NCBI GenBank assembly: GCA_025922755.1
Contig: JAICHE010000091.1
Span: 1-5,469 of the forward strand
Length of the DNA: 5,469 bases
Direction of reading: 5' to 3'
Source of the DNA: Nitrososphaeraceae archaeon
GTDB taxonomy: Archaea; Thermoproteota; Nitrososphaeria; Nitrososphaerales; Nitrosopumilaceae
The stretch's first letter is position 1; each line of letters begins with the position of its first letter. Both the position numbers and the translations under genes were made by a program. Shown one piece after another: positions 1 to 4,931 of the stretch. Under the pieces are notes generated by a model that did not search any database, had not been told where the DNA came from, and was given only the letters and a program-made list of their open reading frames with translations.

Positions 1-398
1 TCCTTTGCTATTCCTTCAGCATCTTCTTTCTCGATTTGTCGGCCGGCTCTTCTGTCTATGATGGCTCCTTCATCATTTAATGTTGAAAAATTACCTCTAA
101 GAGCTAAATCTCCATTTTTAAAATCAATTCCTACACCAATTGCTTCAATCACTCCTCTTCCTGCATAGTCTGAATGATGAAATTTGTAACCCAACATATT
201 GAATACTGCAATATCTGATTCTGGAGCAATTCCTTTTCCTACTGATATCACCTCTCCAATTGCACCGTTTTTTGCTATTTTATCTAAAATTGGGGTATTT
301 GCTGCCTCCAGAGGTGTTTTTCCTTCCAAATCTGGGTGTGGCAAGTCTCCGACCCCGTCTAACAAAACATAGATCATGTGAGTGTCAGAATTATTCAT
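1..398 (-). CDS. apgM: 2,3-bisphosphoglycerate-independent phosphoglycerate mutase, archaeal type (N-terminal part)
   Basis: Interconverts 3-phosphoglycerate and 2-phosphoglycerate in glycolysis/gluconeogenesis, in the cytoplasm. About 132 codons are visible; the C-terminal two thirds lie beyond the left edge (the family is usually about 400 residues). Translating the minus strand gives an alkaline-phosphatase-superfamily N-terminus: a metal-binding LLDGVGD (Asp14) near residues 12-18, a conserved HPDLEGKTPLEAANTP at 21-36, the phosphorylated-serine motif APESD (Ser61) followed by a MLGY segment at 68-71, then YAGRG near 78-82 and DRRAGR at 115-120. This is the archaeal ApgM pattern rather than the bacterial GpmI one. 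I chose the ATG at 398; an in-frame ATG at 377 (residue 8) is the alternative. An AT-rich box at 417-426 lies about 24 bases upstream of 398, which supports a leaderless start there. It is divergent from the GalT-like gene. Family assignment is firm from motifs; the function is inferred. Confidence 0.93.
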   Translation of the reverse strand, partial: MNNSDTHMIYVLLDGVGDLPHPDLEGKTPLEAANTPILDKIAKNGAIGEVISVGKGIAPESDIAVFNMLGYKFHHSDYAGRGVIEAIGVGIDFKNGDLALRGNFSTLNDEGAIIDRRAGRQIEKEDAEGIAK

Positions 399-416
399 GA
401 TAGTTTTCGATTTTTG

Positions 417-426
417 AATTTTTAAT
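417..426 (-). promoter_or_regulatory. TATA-like box for apgM
   Basis: Read on the minus strand this is ATTAAAAATT, centred about 24 bases upstream of the ATG at 398. That spacing fits archaeal TATA-dependent initiation at or next to the start codon (leaderless mRNA). The region is AT-rich throughout, so the match is suggestive only. Confidence 0.4.
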
Positions 427-544
427 GGTCTCCTTTAAAGCTTCCATAAAAATTTGCGATCAACAATTTAAAATCCATTATTATTACTCTGATGGAGATT
501 TGTTATTTTTTTTTATGTTTGGATGAATGTCTCATCTTCTTACA

Positions 545-590
545 TTTGCTAAAACACTCGATTATTTCAACGAATTTAGATTTTAGTAAA
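545..590 (+). repeat. Inverted repeat upstream of the GalT-like gene
   Basis: The left arm TTTGCTAAAA (545-554) and right arm TTTTAGTAAA (581-590) are complementary over 10 positions, with one G-U wobble and a 26-base loop. It lies just before the proposed promoter and start of the GalT-like gene. It could be an operator, or a hairpin in a longer 5' leader if transcription begins near 496, or chance in AT-rich DNA. Confidence 0.3.
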
Positions 591-592
591 CA

Positions 593-600
593 TTTTAACA
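593..600 (+). promoter_or_regulatory. TATA-like box for the GalT-like gene
   Basis: TTTTAACA is centred about 27 bases upstream of the ATG at 624, the spacing expected for a leaderless archaeal transcript. It is weaker than TTTAAAAT at 467-474, which would instead produce a leader of roughly 130 bases. Confidence 0.3.
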
Positions 601-623
601 TGCATTTCCTTCAATCAAGAACT

Positions 624-1640
624 ATGGGAGACATGAGAAAAGACTATGTTTCTGAACGTTTTATGATAATTTCAAAAAAAGACGACAAGGTAATTGATCC
701 AAAAAAATTACCATATGCTCCTGGGAATGAATCTATGACAAATCCTTCAGTTCTTTCTTTGGTTGCAAAGGATGGTATGCTACAACGTCTTCAAGACAAT
801 GAGGATGAATATGTGAAAGATTGGTCTATCAGAGTCTTTGAAAGTAAAAATCCTGTTGTCTCAATTGATACTGAAAATTCTTACAGTGATAAACCTCATT
901 ATAGTGAACCGGCATATGGTTATCATTATGTGGTTGTGGCATCCCCTAAACAAAAAGATACGTTTGCCACAATAGATCCTGAACAATGGTCCAATGTTCT
1001 TGTCGTTGTGCAGGATAGATTAAGATGGCTTTACACTCAGAAAGGAGTGACCTATGTCTCAATTTATGGCGACCAAGGAGAAGAAGCTGGAAACAACAAT
1101 CCTCACCCTCACCTTAATTTGATAACGTTTTCAACTATTCCTCCAACAATAGAGTCTGAAGCTGAGGCTTCTCATAATATCCTAAATGAAAAAGGTGTAT
1201 GTGTGATGTGCCAAACCATCAATGCAGAAACAGGTAGTCCTAGACAGGTTCTTCAAACTGAAGGCTTTATTGCGTTTTGTCCATGGTCTCCATCTTATCC
1301 ATACGAATTTTGGATAGTTCCAAAAAAACACACTACAAGTTTTTCTAAGATTACTCAAAAAGAAATTAATGACCTGTCCCTAATTTTGAGGGCAACATTG
1401 GGTGGTTTATCAAAAACTATCAAAAATGTATCTTATAATTTGGTGTTTCATCTTTCTCCAGAAAAGAAGAACAGTAGACAAATCCATTGGCACATTGAAA
1501 TTTATCCAATAACAAAACCTTGGTCTGGATTGGAGAGGGGATATGGAATATTCTTGAATGATGTTTCCCCCGAGCAGGCTGCAGAAAAACTAGGAGCAGC
1601 TTGTAGAAAAGAATTGGCAAATCTAGTGGGAATCATCTAG
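624..1640 (+). CDS. GalT-family (HIT superfamily) sugar-phosphate nucleotidylyltransferase
   Basis: Likely transfers a nucleoside monophosphate between a sugar phosphate and a nucleotide sugar through a uridylylated or adenylylated histidine, as in galactose-1-phosphate uridylyltransferase (GalT) or ADP-glucose phosphorylase; the substrate is not known. From the ATG at 624 the protein has 338 residues, matching E. coli GalT (about 348), and begins MGDMRKDYVSERFMII, like the xRKDYxxxRxVII start of GalT proteins. An ATG at 633 is also possible. Domain 1: APGNE at 32-36, a GYHYVVVASP strand at 99-108, and the nucleophile motif NPHPH with His161 and His163. Domain 2: CVMC (Cys193, Cys196), FWIVPKKH (His236), FHLSP (His276) and QIHWHIEIYP (His288, His290), a complete-looking second metal site. 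Odd points: the usual CPxC before PGNE reads LPYA, so the first-domain zinc cysteines are absent, and HPHGQ reads HPHLN, replacing the glutamine that contacts the UMP phosphate. The family is secure; the exact reaction is open. Confidence 0.85.
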   Translation: MGDMRKDYVSERFMIISKKDDKVIDPKKLPYAPGNESMTNPSVLSLVAKDGMLQRLQDNEDEYVKDWSIRVFESKNPVVSIDTENSYSDKPHYSEPAYGYHYVVVASPKQKDTFATIDPEQWSNVLVVVQDRLRWLYTQKGVTYVSIYGDQGEEAGNNNPHPHLNLITFSTIPPTIESEAEASHNILNEKGVCVMCQTINAETGSPRQVLQTEGFIAFCPWSPSYPYEFWIVPKKHTTSFSKITQKEINDLSLILRATLGGLSKTIKNVSYNLVFHLSPEKKNSRQIHWHIEIYPITKPWSGLERGYGIFLNDVSPEQAAEKLGAACRKELANLVGII

Positions 1641-1645
1641 TTTTT
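1641..1645 (+). terminator. T-tract after the GalT-like gene
   Basis: Five T residues follow directly after the TAG stop at 1638-1640. Archaeal RNA polymerase can terminate on short T-tracts without a hairpin. The tract is short, so termination may be partial. A separate promoter-like box follows for the next gene. Confidence 0.3.
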
Positions 1646-1653
1646 CTGAATGG

Positions 1654-1661
1654 TTTATTTA
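1654..1661 (+). promoter_or_regulatory. TATA-like box for the small membrane protein gene
   Basis: TTTATTTA is centred about 26 bases before the ATG at 1684, the expected distance for leaderless initiation. An AGGTGA resembling a Shine-Dalgarno site sits at 1671-1676, 7 bases from the ATG, so the gene could instead be translated by ribosome binding on a transcript reading through from the GalT-like gene. Confidence 0.4.
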
Positions 1662-1670
1662 TCAACTCTT

Positions 1671-1676
1671 AGGTGA
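1671..1676 (+). promoter_or_regulatory. Shine-Dalgarno-like site (AGGTGA) for the membrane protein gene
   Basis: AGGTGA ends 7 bases before the ATG at 1684 and resembles the archaeal GGTGA ribosome-binding consensus. It is the only well-placed site of this kind I noticed in the window, and it supports both the start codon and the possibility of co-transcription with the gene upstream. Confidence 0.5.
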
Positions 1677-1683
1677 AATTAAT

Positions 1684-2124
1684 ATGGCAATTGAAAAATG
1701 GATTGCAGTTACAAGTGTTGCATTATTTTTGATGTTTGTTGGTGAGATGGTTTCTGTCTACTTGTTTATGACAGATGTACCTGAAGGGTTCCAATTTGGA
1801 GCTGACTTTGATCCTAATCCTAAAATTCTGCAATTCATTTCAATCGGAGTTGCACCTGCTGCAATTTTAGCTGGACTCTCCTATTTGATGTCAAGACGTT
1901 ATGGCTCAAAATCTGTGGGTTATCTGATAATTGCCGGAGGTGTAGTCCTACTAGTTGGAATGACTTTTGTTTATACTCTGGCTGATAAAGTGGAAGACAA
2001 ATTTATCACAGATCTTGTAACATATGTTCCTGTTTTGTTTATGGTCTTGTCAATACCAGTAATGGTGGTTGGGGCTACGCTGCTTAAAGTAAAAAAAAGG
2101 CGACCAAAAAAAGAGTACTTTTAG
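1684..2124 (+). CDS. Small four-helix membrane protein of unknown function
   Basis: I do not recognise the family. The 146-residue product has four hydrophobic stretches long enough to span the membrane, at about 7-29, 48-69, 77-99 and 109-135. They are joined by a 19-residue acidic, Pro/Gly-containing loop (DVPEGFQFGADFDP), a short basic turn (SRRYGSKS at 70-77) and an acidic loop (DKVEDKF). The tail from residue 136 is strongly basic (KVKKRRPKKEYF). By the positive-inside rule the basic second loop and C-terminal tail would be cytoplasmic and the acidic loops outside. There is no cleavable signal peptide, no cysteine pair and no recognisable catalytic motif. The start is supported by AGGTGA 7 bases upstream and a TATA-like box about 26 bases upstream. 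Its stop codon overlaps the stop of the convergent acetyltransferase gene, and its A-rich 3' end forms the likely terminator of that opposing operon. Confidence 0.85.
   Translation: MAIEKWIAVTSVALFLMFVGEMVSVYLFMTDVPEGFQFGADFDPNPKILQFISIGVAPAAILAGLSYLMSRRYGSKSVGYLIIAGGVVLLVGMTFVYTLADKVEDKFITDLVTYVPVLFMVLSIPVMVVGATLLKVKKRRPKKEYF
2091..2112 (-). terminator. Double T-tract terminator of the minus-strand sugar operon
   Basis: On the plus strand this holds eight A residues (2091-2098) and seven A residues (2106-2112). Read on the minus strand these are T7 then T8, starting 8 bases past the acetyltransferase stop codon. Long T-tracts are the main intrinsic terminator signal in archaea. The terminator lies inside the 3' coding end of the opposite gene, in its lysine-rich tail. 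Confidence 0.6.
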
Positions 2125-2558
2125 GTGTGATCAAAGCGTAATGCCTTGGCATTTTGCTTAAAGCCTAATTTTTCATAAAATGGCTTTACATCATCTACGC
2201 AATCAAGAATTGTTTTGTAGCATCCTTTGTTTTCTGCCTGTTCAAGCAAAAATTTTATAATTTTCTCACCTATTTTTTGTCCCTGATGACTCTTATTTAC
2301 CACAACATCTTCTATGTGTCCTACTACTCCTCCATCATGAATGAATTTTGATTCTAATAGCAATGTTGCAGAACCAACAATTTTTCCATCTAATTCGGCA
2401 ACGGCAATAATGTGATCTGGATTCTGATTAATCTTGTCAAAAATTTTGAGGGCTGTTTCTTTTTTTATGTTGCTTGCTTGACGAAGAGAATCCAAAGATG
2501 TTAAAAATCCATTCCATAAATCCTCTTTTTTTAATTCTCTTATTTTGATCTCATTCAT
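2121..2558 (-). CDS. GNA1-like GNAT acetyltransferase (probable glucosamine-6-phosphate N-acetyltransferase)
   Basis: Probably moves an acetyl group from acetyl-CoA to an amino sugar phosphate in the cytoplasm, an early step toward UDP-GlcNAc-type sugars. The 145 residues are close to the size of yeast GNA1 (about 160) and follow its core well: KFIHDGGVVGHIEDVVVN at 71-88 (GNA1 has a similar IIHELGLCGHIEDIAVN), the acetyl-CoA loop HQGQKIGEKII at 91-101, KGCYKTILDC at 111-120 and PFYEKLGF at 126-133. The second position of the CoA loop normally held by Gly is Lys95 (QGQKIG instead of QGQGLG). The start at 2558 lies 5 bases after the stop of the nucleotidyltransferase gene, with no promoter between, so the two are very likely one operon. 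Its stop overlaps that of the convergent membrane gene. GNAT membership is certain; substrate is inferred from similarity to GNA1 and from the neighbour gene. Confidence 0.83.
   Translation of the reverse strand: MNEIKIRELKKEDLWNGFLTSLDSLRQASNIKKETALKIFDKINQNPDHIIAVAELDGKIVGSATLLLESKFIHDGGVVGHIEDVVVNKSHQGQKIGEKIIKFLLEQAENKGCYKTILDCVDDVKPFYEKLGFKQNAKALRFDHT
2140..2153 (+). terminator. Possible hairpin terminator of the membrane protein gene
   Basis: AATGCC-TT-GGCATT is a perfect 6-bp inverted repeat, 15 bases past the TAG stop of the plus-strand gene and followed by two further T residues. It lies in the 3' coding end of the opposing acetyltransferase gene. The nominal loop of two bases is too tight, so the central pair would have to open, and the T-run is short. 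Weak candidate. Confidence 0.25.
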
Positions 2559-2563
2559 TTTAT

Positions 2564-3262
2564 CTATATTTTACCTAATTTTTGAATAAATCTTTCATTT
2601 GCTTTTCGATATGATTCCTTGTTTCCGATATCGATAAATCCGTTTTTACTGATAAAACTACTGACAATCAATTTCTTTGACATTGCTTTTTTAATCACAT
2701 CATCCATTCCGAAAGGTTTGTTTTTAGGAATAAATCTCATAACTCCTGGTTCCATTACATAACAACCCATGTTGATATTTACTTTCAATTCTGGTTTTTC
2801 ATTCCAAGCAATGACTTTGGTATTTTTTGTGTCAATTACGCCATAAGGAAGATTTGTTTTGTATTCGTGTAAACTCATTGTGACAAATGATTTGCTTCGT
2901 TTATGTTGCTTTATCATGTTTCTTAAATTAAAATTATAAATTGAATCCCCATACATGCAAACAAAAGTATCATCGATGAATTTTTCTGCAGTTTTTAATT
3001 GACCAGCAGTTGCCAAGGGCTTATCTGATATTGCGTATTCTATGTTCACTCCAAATCTTTTTCCATCCTCAAAATAGTCTTCAATTGTTTTTCTCAGATA
3101 GCTGACACATAGAACAATTGACTTTACCCCGTTTTTTTTAGACCATTCTATGAGGTGCTCCAAAATGGGTTTCTCTCCTAGAGGAAGCATGGGTTTTGGA
3201 AGAAAGGTTGTGTATGGTTGAAGTCTTGTGCCCAATCCGCCTGCTAAGATAACTGATTTCAC
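2564..3262 (-). CDS. Sugar-phosphate nucleotidyltransferase (NDP-sugar pyrophosphorylase)
   Basis: Should activate a sugar 1-phosphate with an NTP to give an NDP-sugar and pyrophosphate. The 232 residues form one GT-A-type nucleotidyltransferase domain: the nucleotide-binding signature LAGGLGTRL at 6-14 followed by LPKPMLPLGEKPILEH (Lys23), TAGQL at 85-89, the metal-binding Asp106 in YGDSI, the sugar-binding WNEKPE at 153-158, and IDIG near 210-213 (Asp211). There is no C-terminal left-handed beta-helix domain, so it is not a fused GlmU-type enzyme; size and motifs resemble mannose-1-phosphate guanylyltransferase, HddC and short glucose-1-phosphate thymidylyl/uridylyltransferases. Base and sugar specificity cannot be read from the sequence. 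The start is a GTG at 3262 giving MKSVILAGG; the nearby upstream ATG is in another frame. A TATA-like box at 3284-3290 fits a leaderless start. Operon with the GNA1-like acetyltransferase 5 bases downstream. Confidence 0.9.
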   Translation of the reverse strand: MKSVILAGGLGTRLQPYTTFLPKPMLPLGEKPILEHLIEWSKKNGVKSIVLCVSYLRKTIEDYFEDGKRFGVNIEYAISDKPLATAGQLKTAEKFIDDTFVCMYGDSIYNFNLRNMIKQHKRSKSFVTMSLHEYKTNLPYGVIDTKNTKVIAWNEKPELKVNINMGCYVMEPGVMRFIPKNKPFGMDDVIKKAMSKKLIVSSFISKNGFIDIGNKESYRKANERFIQKLGKI

Positions 3263-3283
3263 AAATTTTCATAAATTTTTCAC

Positions 3284-3290
3284 TATTTAT
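3284..3290 (-). promoter_or_regulatory. TATA-like box for the nucleotidyltransferase-acetyltransferase operon
   Basis: On the minus strand this reads ATAAATA, ending 21 bases before the GTG at 3262 (centre about 25 bases upstream), ideal for leaderless initiation. It sits in the 58-base gap after thiDN, so the sugar operon probably has its own promoter. No strong T-tract terminates thiDN in this gap, so some read-through is possible. Confidence 0.5.
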
Positions 3291-3320
3291 GTTCGAGTGT
3301 GGTTATGAAACATACGCAAA

Positions 3321-4622
3321 TCAGGAAAACGCCTTCAAAACTTTTTGATTAACTTCTTCTGGATCTTCCCCAAAAATCAAAATCATCGGCTCTTTTCCTA
3401 AATCTCCTTTGTGAAATATCGCATCGGGAGGATTTTTCATGTTGCCTAAGGCAGTACTTACTCCCCATTGAATAGAGGATCCTTCTTTGTTTTTGATTCT
3501 TTTAGGTTCTTTTAGTCTGTTATATGACCTCACTATGAATCCCTTTTTTTCTAATCTTGCAATGGTTTCATCAGAAAATTTGAGATTTATTGCTGAGCGT
3601 ATATTCTTGAATTTTTTGTTCATTGCAAGTACTGCAGTTGCAACGTGCTTTGATCCTCCATATTCTAATTCCCCTGCCTTAACTACTGCATCTCCTGTTT
3701 TTACTATCCTCCCCGAAATACCTAGAACATCTTTAGTTGATTTTGGAGATTTTTTTGAAAATACAAAATTTGTTTGGCACTCTGGAATTCTCTTTGAGAT
3801 GTTTTTAATTTGTGTAAATTGAGTTATTGCTTTTTGTAATTGAATTTTTTCTATGTTTGATTTTTTATATGTGATGGGTATTCCTTTTCCCTTTTTTTTT
3901 GCTCCCTTGATTGATTCGAAAGTATATTTTTTTGCAAATCTGGCAGACTCTAAAACAGATTTGCCATGAACCAATGAAAAAATCATTGCAGCAGAATAAT
4001 TACCTCCGCTTCCGTGATTTTTTGAATCCAGTTTCCTTCCTTCTATAAAATTTTGATCTTTTTCAGTCATGACAAAATCAATGATCTTGTTTTTTTCAAA
4101 TGTTAATCCCGTGATTAGAATGTTTTTAGCGCCTAATTTTTGCATTATTTTTCCTGAATTTATCAGGGATTGTCGGGAATTGATTTTAGATTTTGAAATG
4201 AATTCTGCCTCAAATTTGTTTGGAGTTATTACTGTGGCAAGTGGTATTAGGTATTTTTTAAAATCCCTTACTGCAGATTTTTTAATTAACATCCCTCCTG
4301 TAGTTGATTTTATCACCGGATCTAAAACAATTGGTAAAGATAATTTCTTCAAGCAATTGTAAATTGCTTTAATAATGTCTGAATTGTAAACCATTCCAAT
4401 TTTTATCCCGTCTACTTTAAAATCTGAAAATATCGTTTCTAACTGATCGTTCATAATTTTTTTTGAAGATGGCTGTACTAATCCAAATTTAGAAGTATTT
4501 TGACTTGTAATTGCAGTAACTGCTGTTAGTGTGTATGCATCAAGTAATTGGAAATCTTTGATGTCACTTTGAATCCCTGCTCCTGATGATGGATCCGATC
4601 CTCCAATGGATAGAATGTTCAT
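3321..4622 (-). CDS. thiDN: Bifunctional HMP/HMP-P kinase and thiamine-phosphate synthase (ThiD-ThiN fusion)
   Basis: Carries two steps of thiamine synthesis: the ThiD half phosphorylates HMP and HMP-P to HMP-PP, and the ThiN half condenses HMP-PP with thiazole phosphate to thiamine phosphate, the job of ThiE in bacteria. From the ATG at 4622 the protein has 433 residues. ThiD domain, about 1-245: IGGSDPSSGAGIQSD at 6-20, VLDPVIKSTTGG at 99-110, VITPNKFEAEF at 131-141 and the anion-hole motif HGSGGNYSAA at 203-212. ThiN domain, about 255-433: DVLGISGRIV at 298-307, EYGGSKHVATAVL at 320-332, IRSAINLKF at 341-349, and GDLGKEPMILIFGEDPEEV at 406-424. Oddity: ThiD normally reads HGTGCT with a catalytic Cys; here the position is Gly207. 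An in-frame TTG at 4634 would add four residues; the ATG is preferred because MNILSIGGSDPS fits the family start. Next to thiC on the opposite strand, consistent with a thiamine locus. Confidence 0.93.
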   Translation of the reverse strand: MNILSIGGSDPSSGAGIQSDIKDFQLLDAYTLTAVTAITSQNTSKFGLVQPSSKKIMNDQLETIFSDFKVDGIKIGMVYNSDIIKAIYNCLKKLSLPIVLDPVIKSTTGGMLIKKSAVRDFKKYLIPLATVITPNKFEAEFISKSKINSRQSLINSGKIMQKLGAKNILITGLTFEKNKIIDFVMTEKDQNFIEGRKLDSKNHGSGGNYSAAMIFSLVHGKSVLESARFAKKYTFESIKGAKKKGKGIPITYKKSNIEKIQLQKAITQFTQIKNISKRIPECQTNFVFSKKSPKSTKDVLGISGRIVKTGDAVVKAGELEYGGSKHVATAVLAMNKKFKNIRSAINLKFSDETIARLEKKGFIVRSYNRLKEPKRIKNKEGSSIQWGVSTALGNMKNPPDAIFHKGDLGKEPMILIFGEDPEEVNQKVLKAFS

Positions 4623-4639
4623 GGACTTGTTCAAGCTAG

Positions 4640-4669
4640 AGTCCTAATTTGTTTATCCTTTTAAGGACT
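4640..4669. repeat. Inverted repeat flanking the thiDN promoter
   Basis: AGTCCT (4640-4645) and AGGACT (4664-4669) are perfect inverted copies separated by 18 bases, and between them lies most of the proposed thiDN TATA-like box. Spacing near two helical turns would suit a dimeric regulator covering the promoter. Six-base arms can also arise by chance. Confidence 0.35.
4657..4665 (-). promoter_or_regulatory. TATA-like box for thiDN
   Basis: On the minus strand this reads CTTAAAAGG, centred about 27 bases upstream of the TTG at 4634 and 39 upstream of the ATG at 4622. Initiation about 26 bases downstream would give either a leaderless TTG-started mRNA or a leader of about 12 bases before the ATG. 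Confidence 0.4.
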
Positions 4670-4670
4670 A

Positions 4671-4687
4671 TGAAGGAAATTCTTTCA
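4671..4687. promoter_or_regulatory. Imperfect palindrome in the thiDN / zinc-ribbon divergent spacer
   Basis: TGAAGGAAATTCTTTCA pairs 7 of 8 positions around a central A. It lies just upstream of the thiDN TATA-like box and about 20 bases before the TATA-like box of the zinc-ribbon gene, where an operator or activator site could act on both. No regulator is assigned. Confidence 0.3.
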
Positions 4688-4707
4688 TTTGTATGTCTTA
4701 GACTGAG

Positions 4708-4716
4708 TTTTATATC
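4708..4716 (+). promoter_or_regulatory. TATA-like box near the zinc-ribbon gene start
   Basis: TTTATATCA is one of the best TATA matches in the window, but it ends only 8 bases before the ATG at 4725. Initiation 26 bases past its centre would fall near 4738, inside the reading frame and next to in-frame TTG codons at 4731 and 4740. Confidence 0.45.
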
Positions 4717-4724
4717 AAAAGAGG

Positions 4725-4931
4725 ATGTTATTGAACAGATTGAAAAAAATCCCGTTGGAGACTGATCCACCTAAAATAATTCATTGTACCAACTGTAATC
4801 TTCCTATGCAGTATCAAAAAAAAATATCAGAAAAGTTTCTATGGCAATGTTTCAAATGTGGAAAAAAATATTTTGTTTCTGAAAAATTAGGAAATTATAT
4901 TATCGAAGAAACATGGAGTCCTCCAAAATGA
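4725..4931 (+). CDS. Small zinc-ribbon protein of unknown function
   Basis: The 68-residue product has a clear zinc-ribbon pattern: CTNC (Cys21, Cys24) and CFKC (Cys42, Cys45), spacing CX2C-X17-CX2C, with a Gly following the second knuckle (CFKCGKKYF). The N-terminus is short and basic and the C-terminus ends EETWSPPK. No other domain is present. Small zinc ribbons of this kind are common in archaea as nucleic-acid or protein-binding modules; the specific role is unknown. Start choice is uncertain: ATG at 4725 is the longest reading, but the best TATA-like box lies so close that a TTG at 4740 (63 residues, cysteines intact) may be the true leaderless start. It is divergent from thiDN and on the same strand as thiC, but separated from thiC by an opposite-strand mini-gene. 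The regular Cys spacing argues for a real gene. Confidence 0.75.
   Translation: MLLNRLKKIPLETDPPKIIHCTNCNLPMQYQKKISEKFLWQCFKCGKKYFVSEKLGNYIIEETWSPPK

Larger units (their letters stand above)
399..623. other. Divergent intergenic region between apgM and the GalT-like gene
   Basis: These 225 AT-rich bases contain no convincing gene. The open frame that runs through it from an ATG at 492 into the GalT-like gene adds 44 residues with no resemblance to the family and is probably not translated. Visible structure: an AT-rich box for apgM (417-426), TTTAAAAT at 467-474 (possible second plus-strand promoter, start near 496), an inverted repeat with arms at 545-554 and 581-590, and TTTTAACA at 593-600, at a suitable distance for a leaderless start at 624. 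Confidence 0.6.

Noticed and set aside
492..623. N-terminal 44-residue extension of the GalT-like protein from ATG 492
   Set aside because: The segment has no similarity to GalT N-termini, has low-complexity AT-rich composition, and the RKDYxxxRFxII start typical of the family begins directly after ATG 624. Length from 624 (338) fits the family.
1420..1620. Minus-strand open frame of 66 codons
   Set aside because: Antisense to the conserved C-terminal domain of the GalT-like gene; no motif of its own.
3487..3822. Plus-strand open frame of 111 codons
   Set aside because: It lies wholly antisense to the ThiN half of thiDN, which has clear family motifs; composition looks like a reverse shadow.
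4069..4362. Plus-strand open frame of 97 codons
   Set aside because: Antisense to the ThiD domain, with no recognisable domain.
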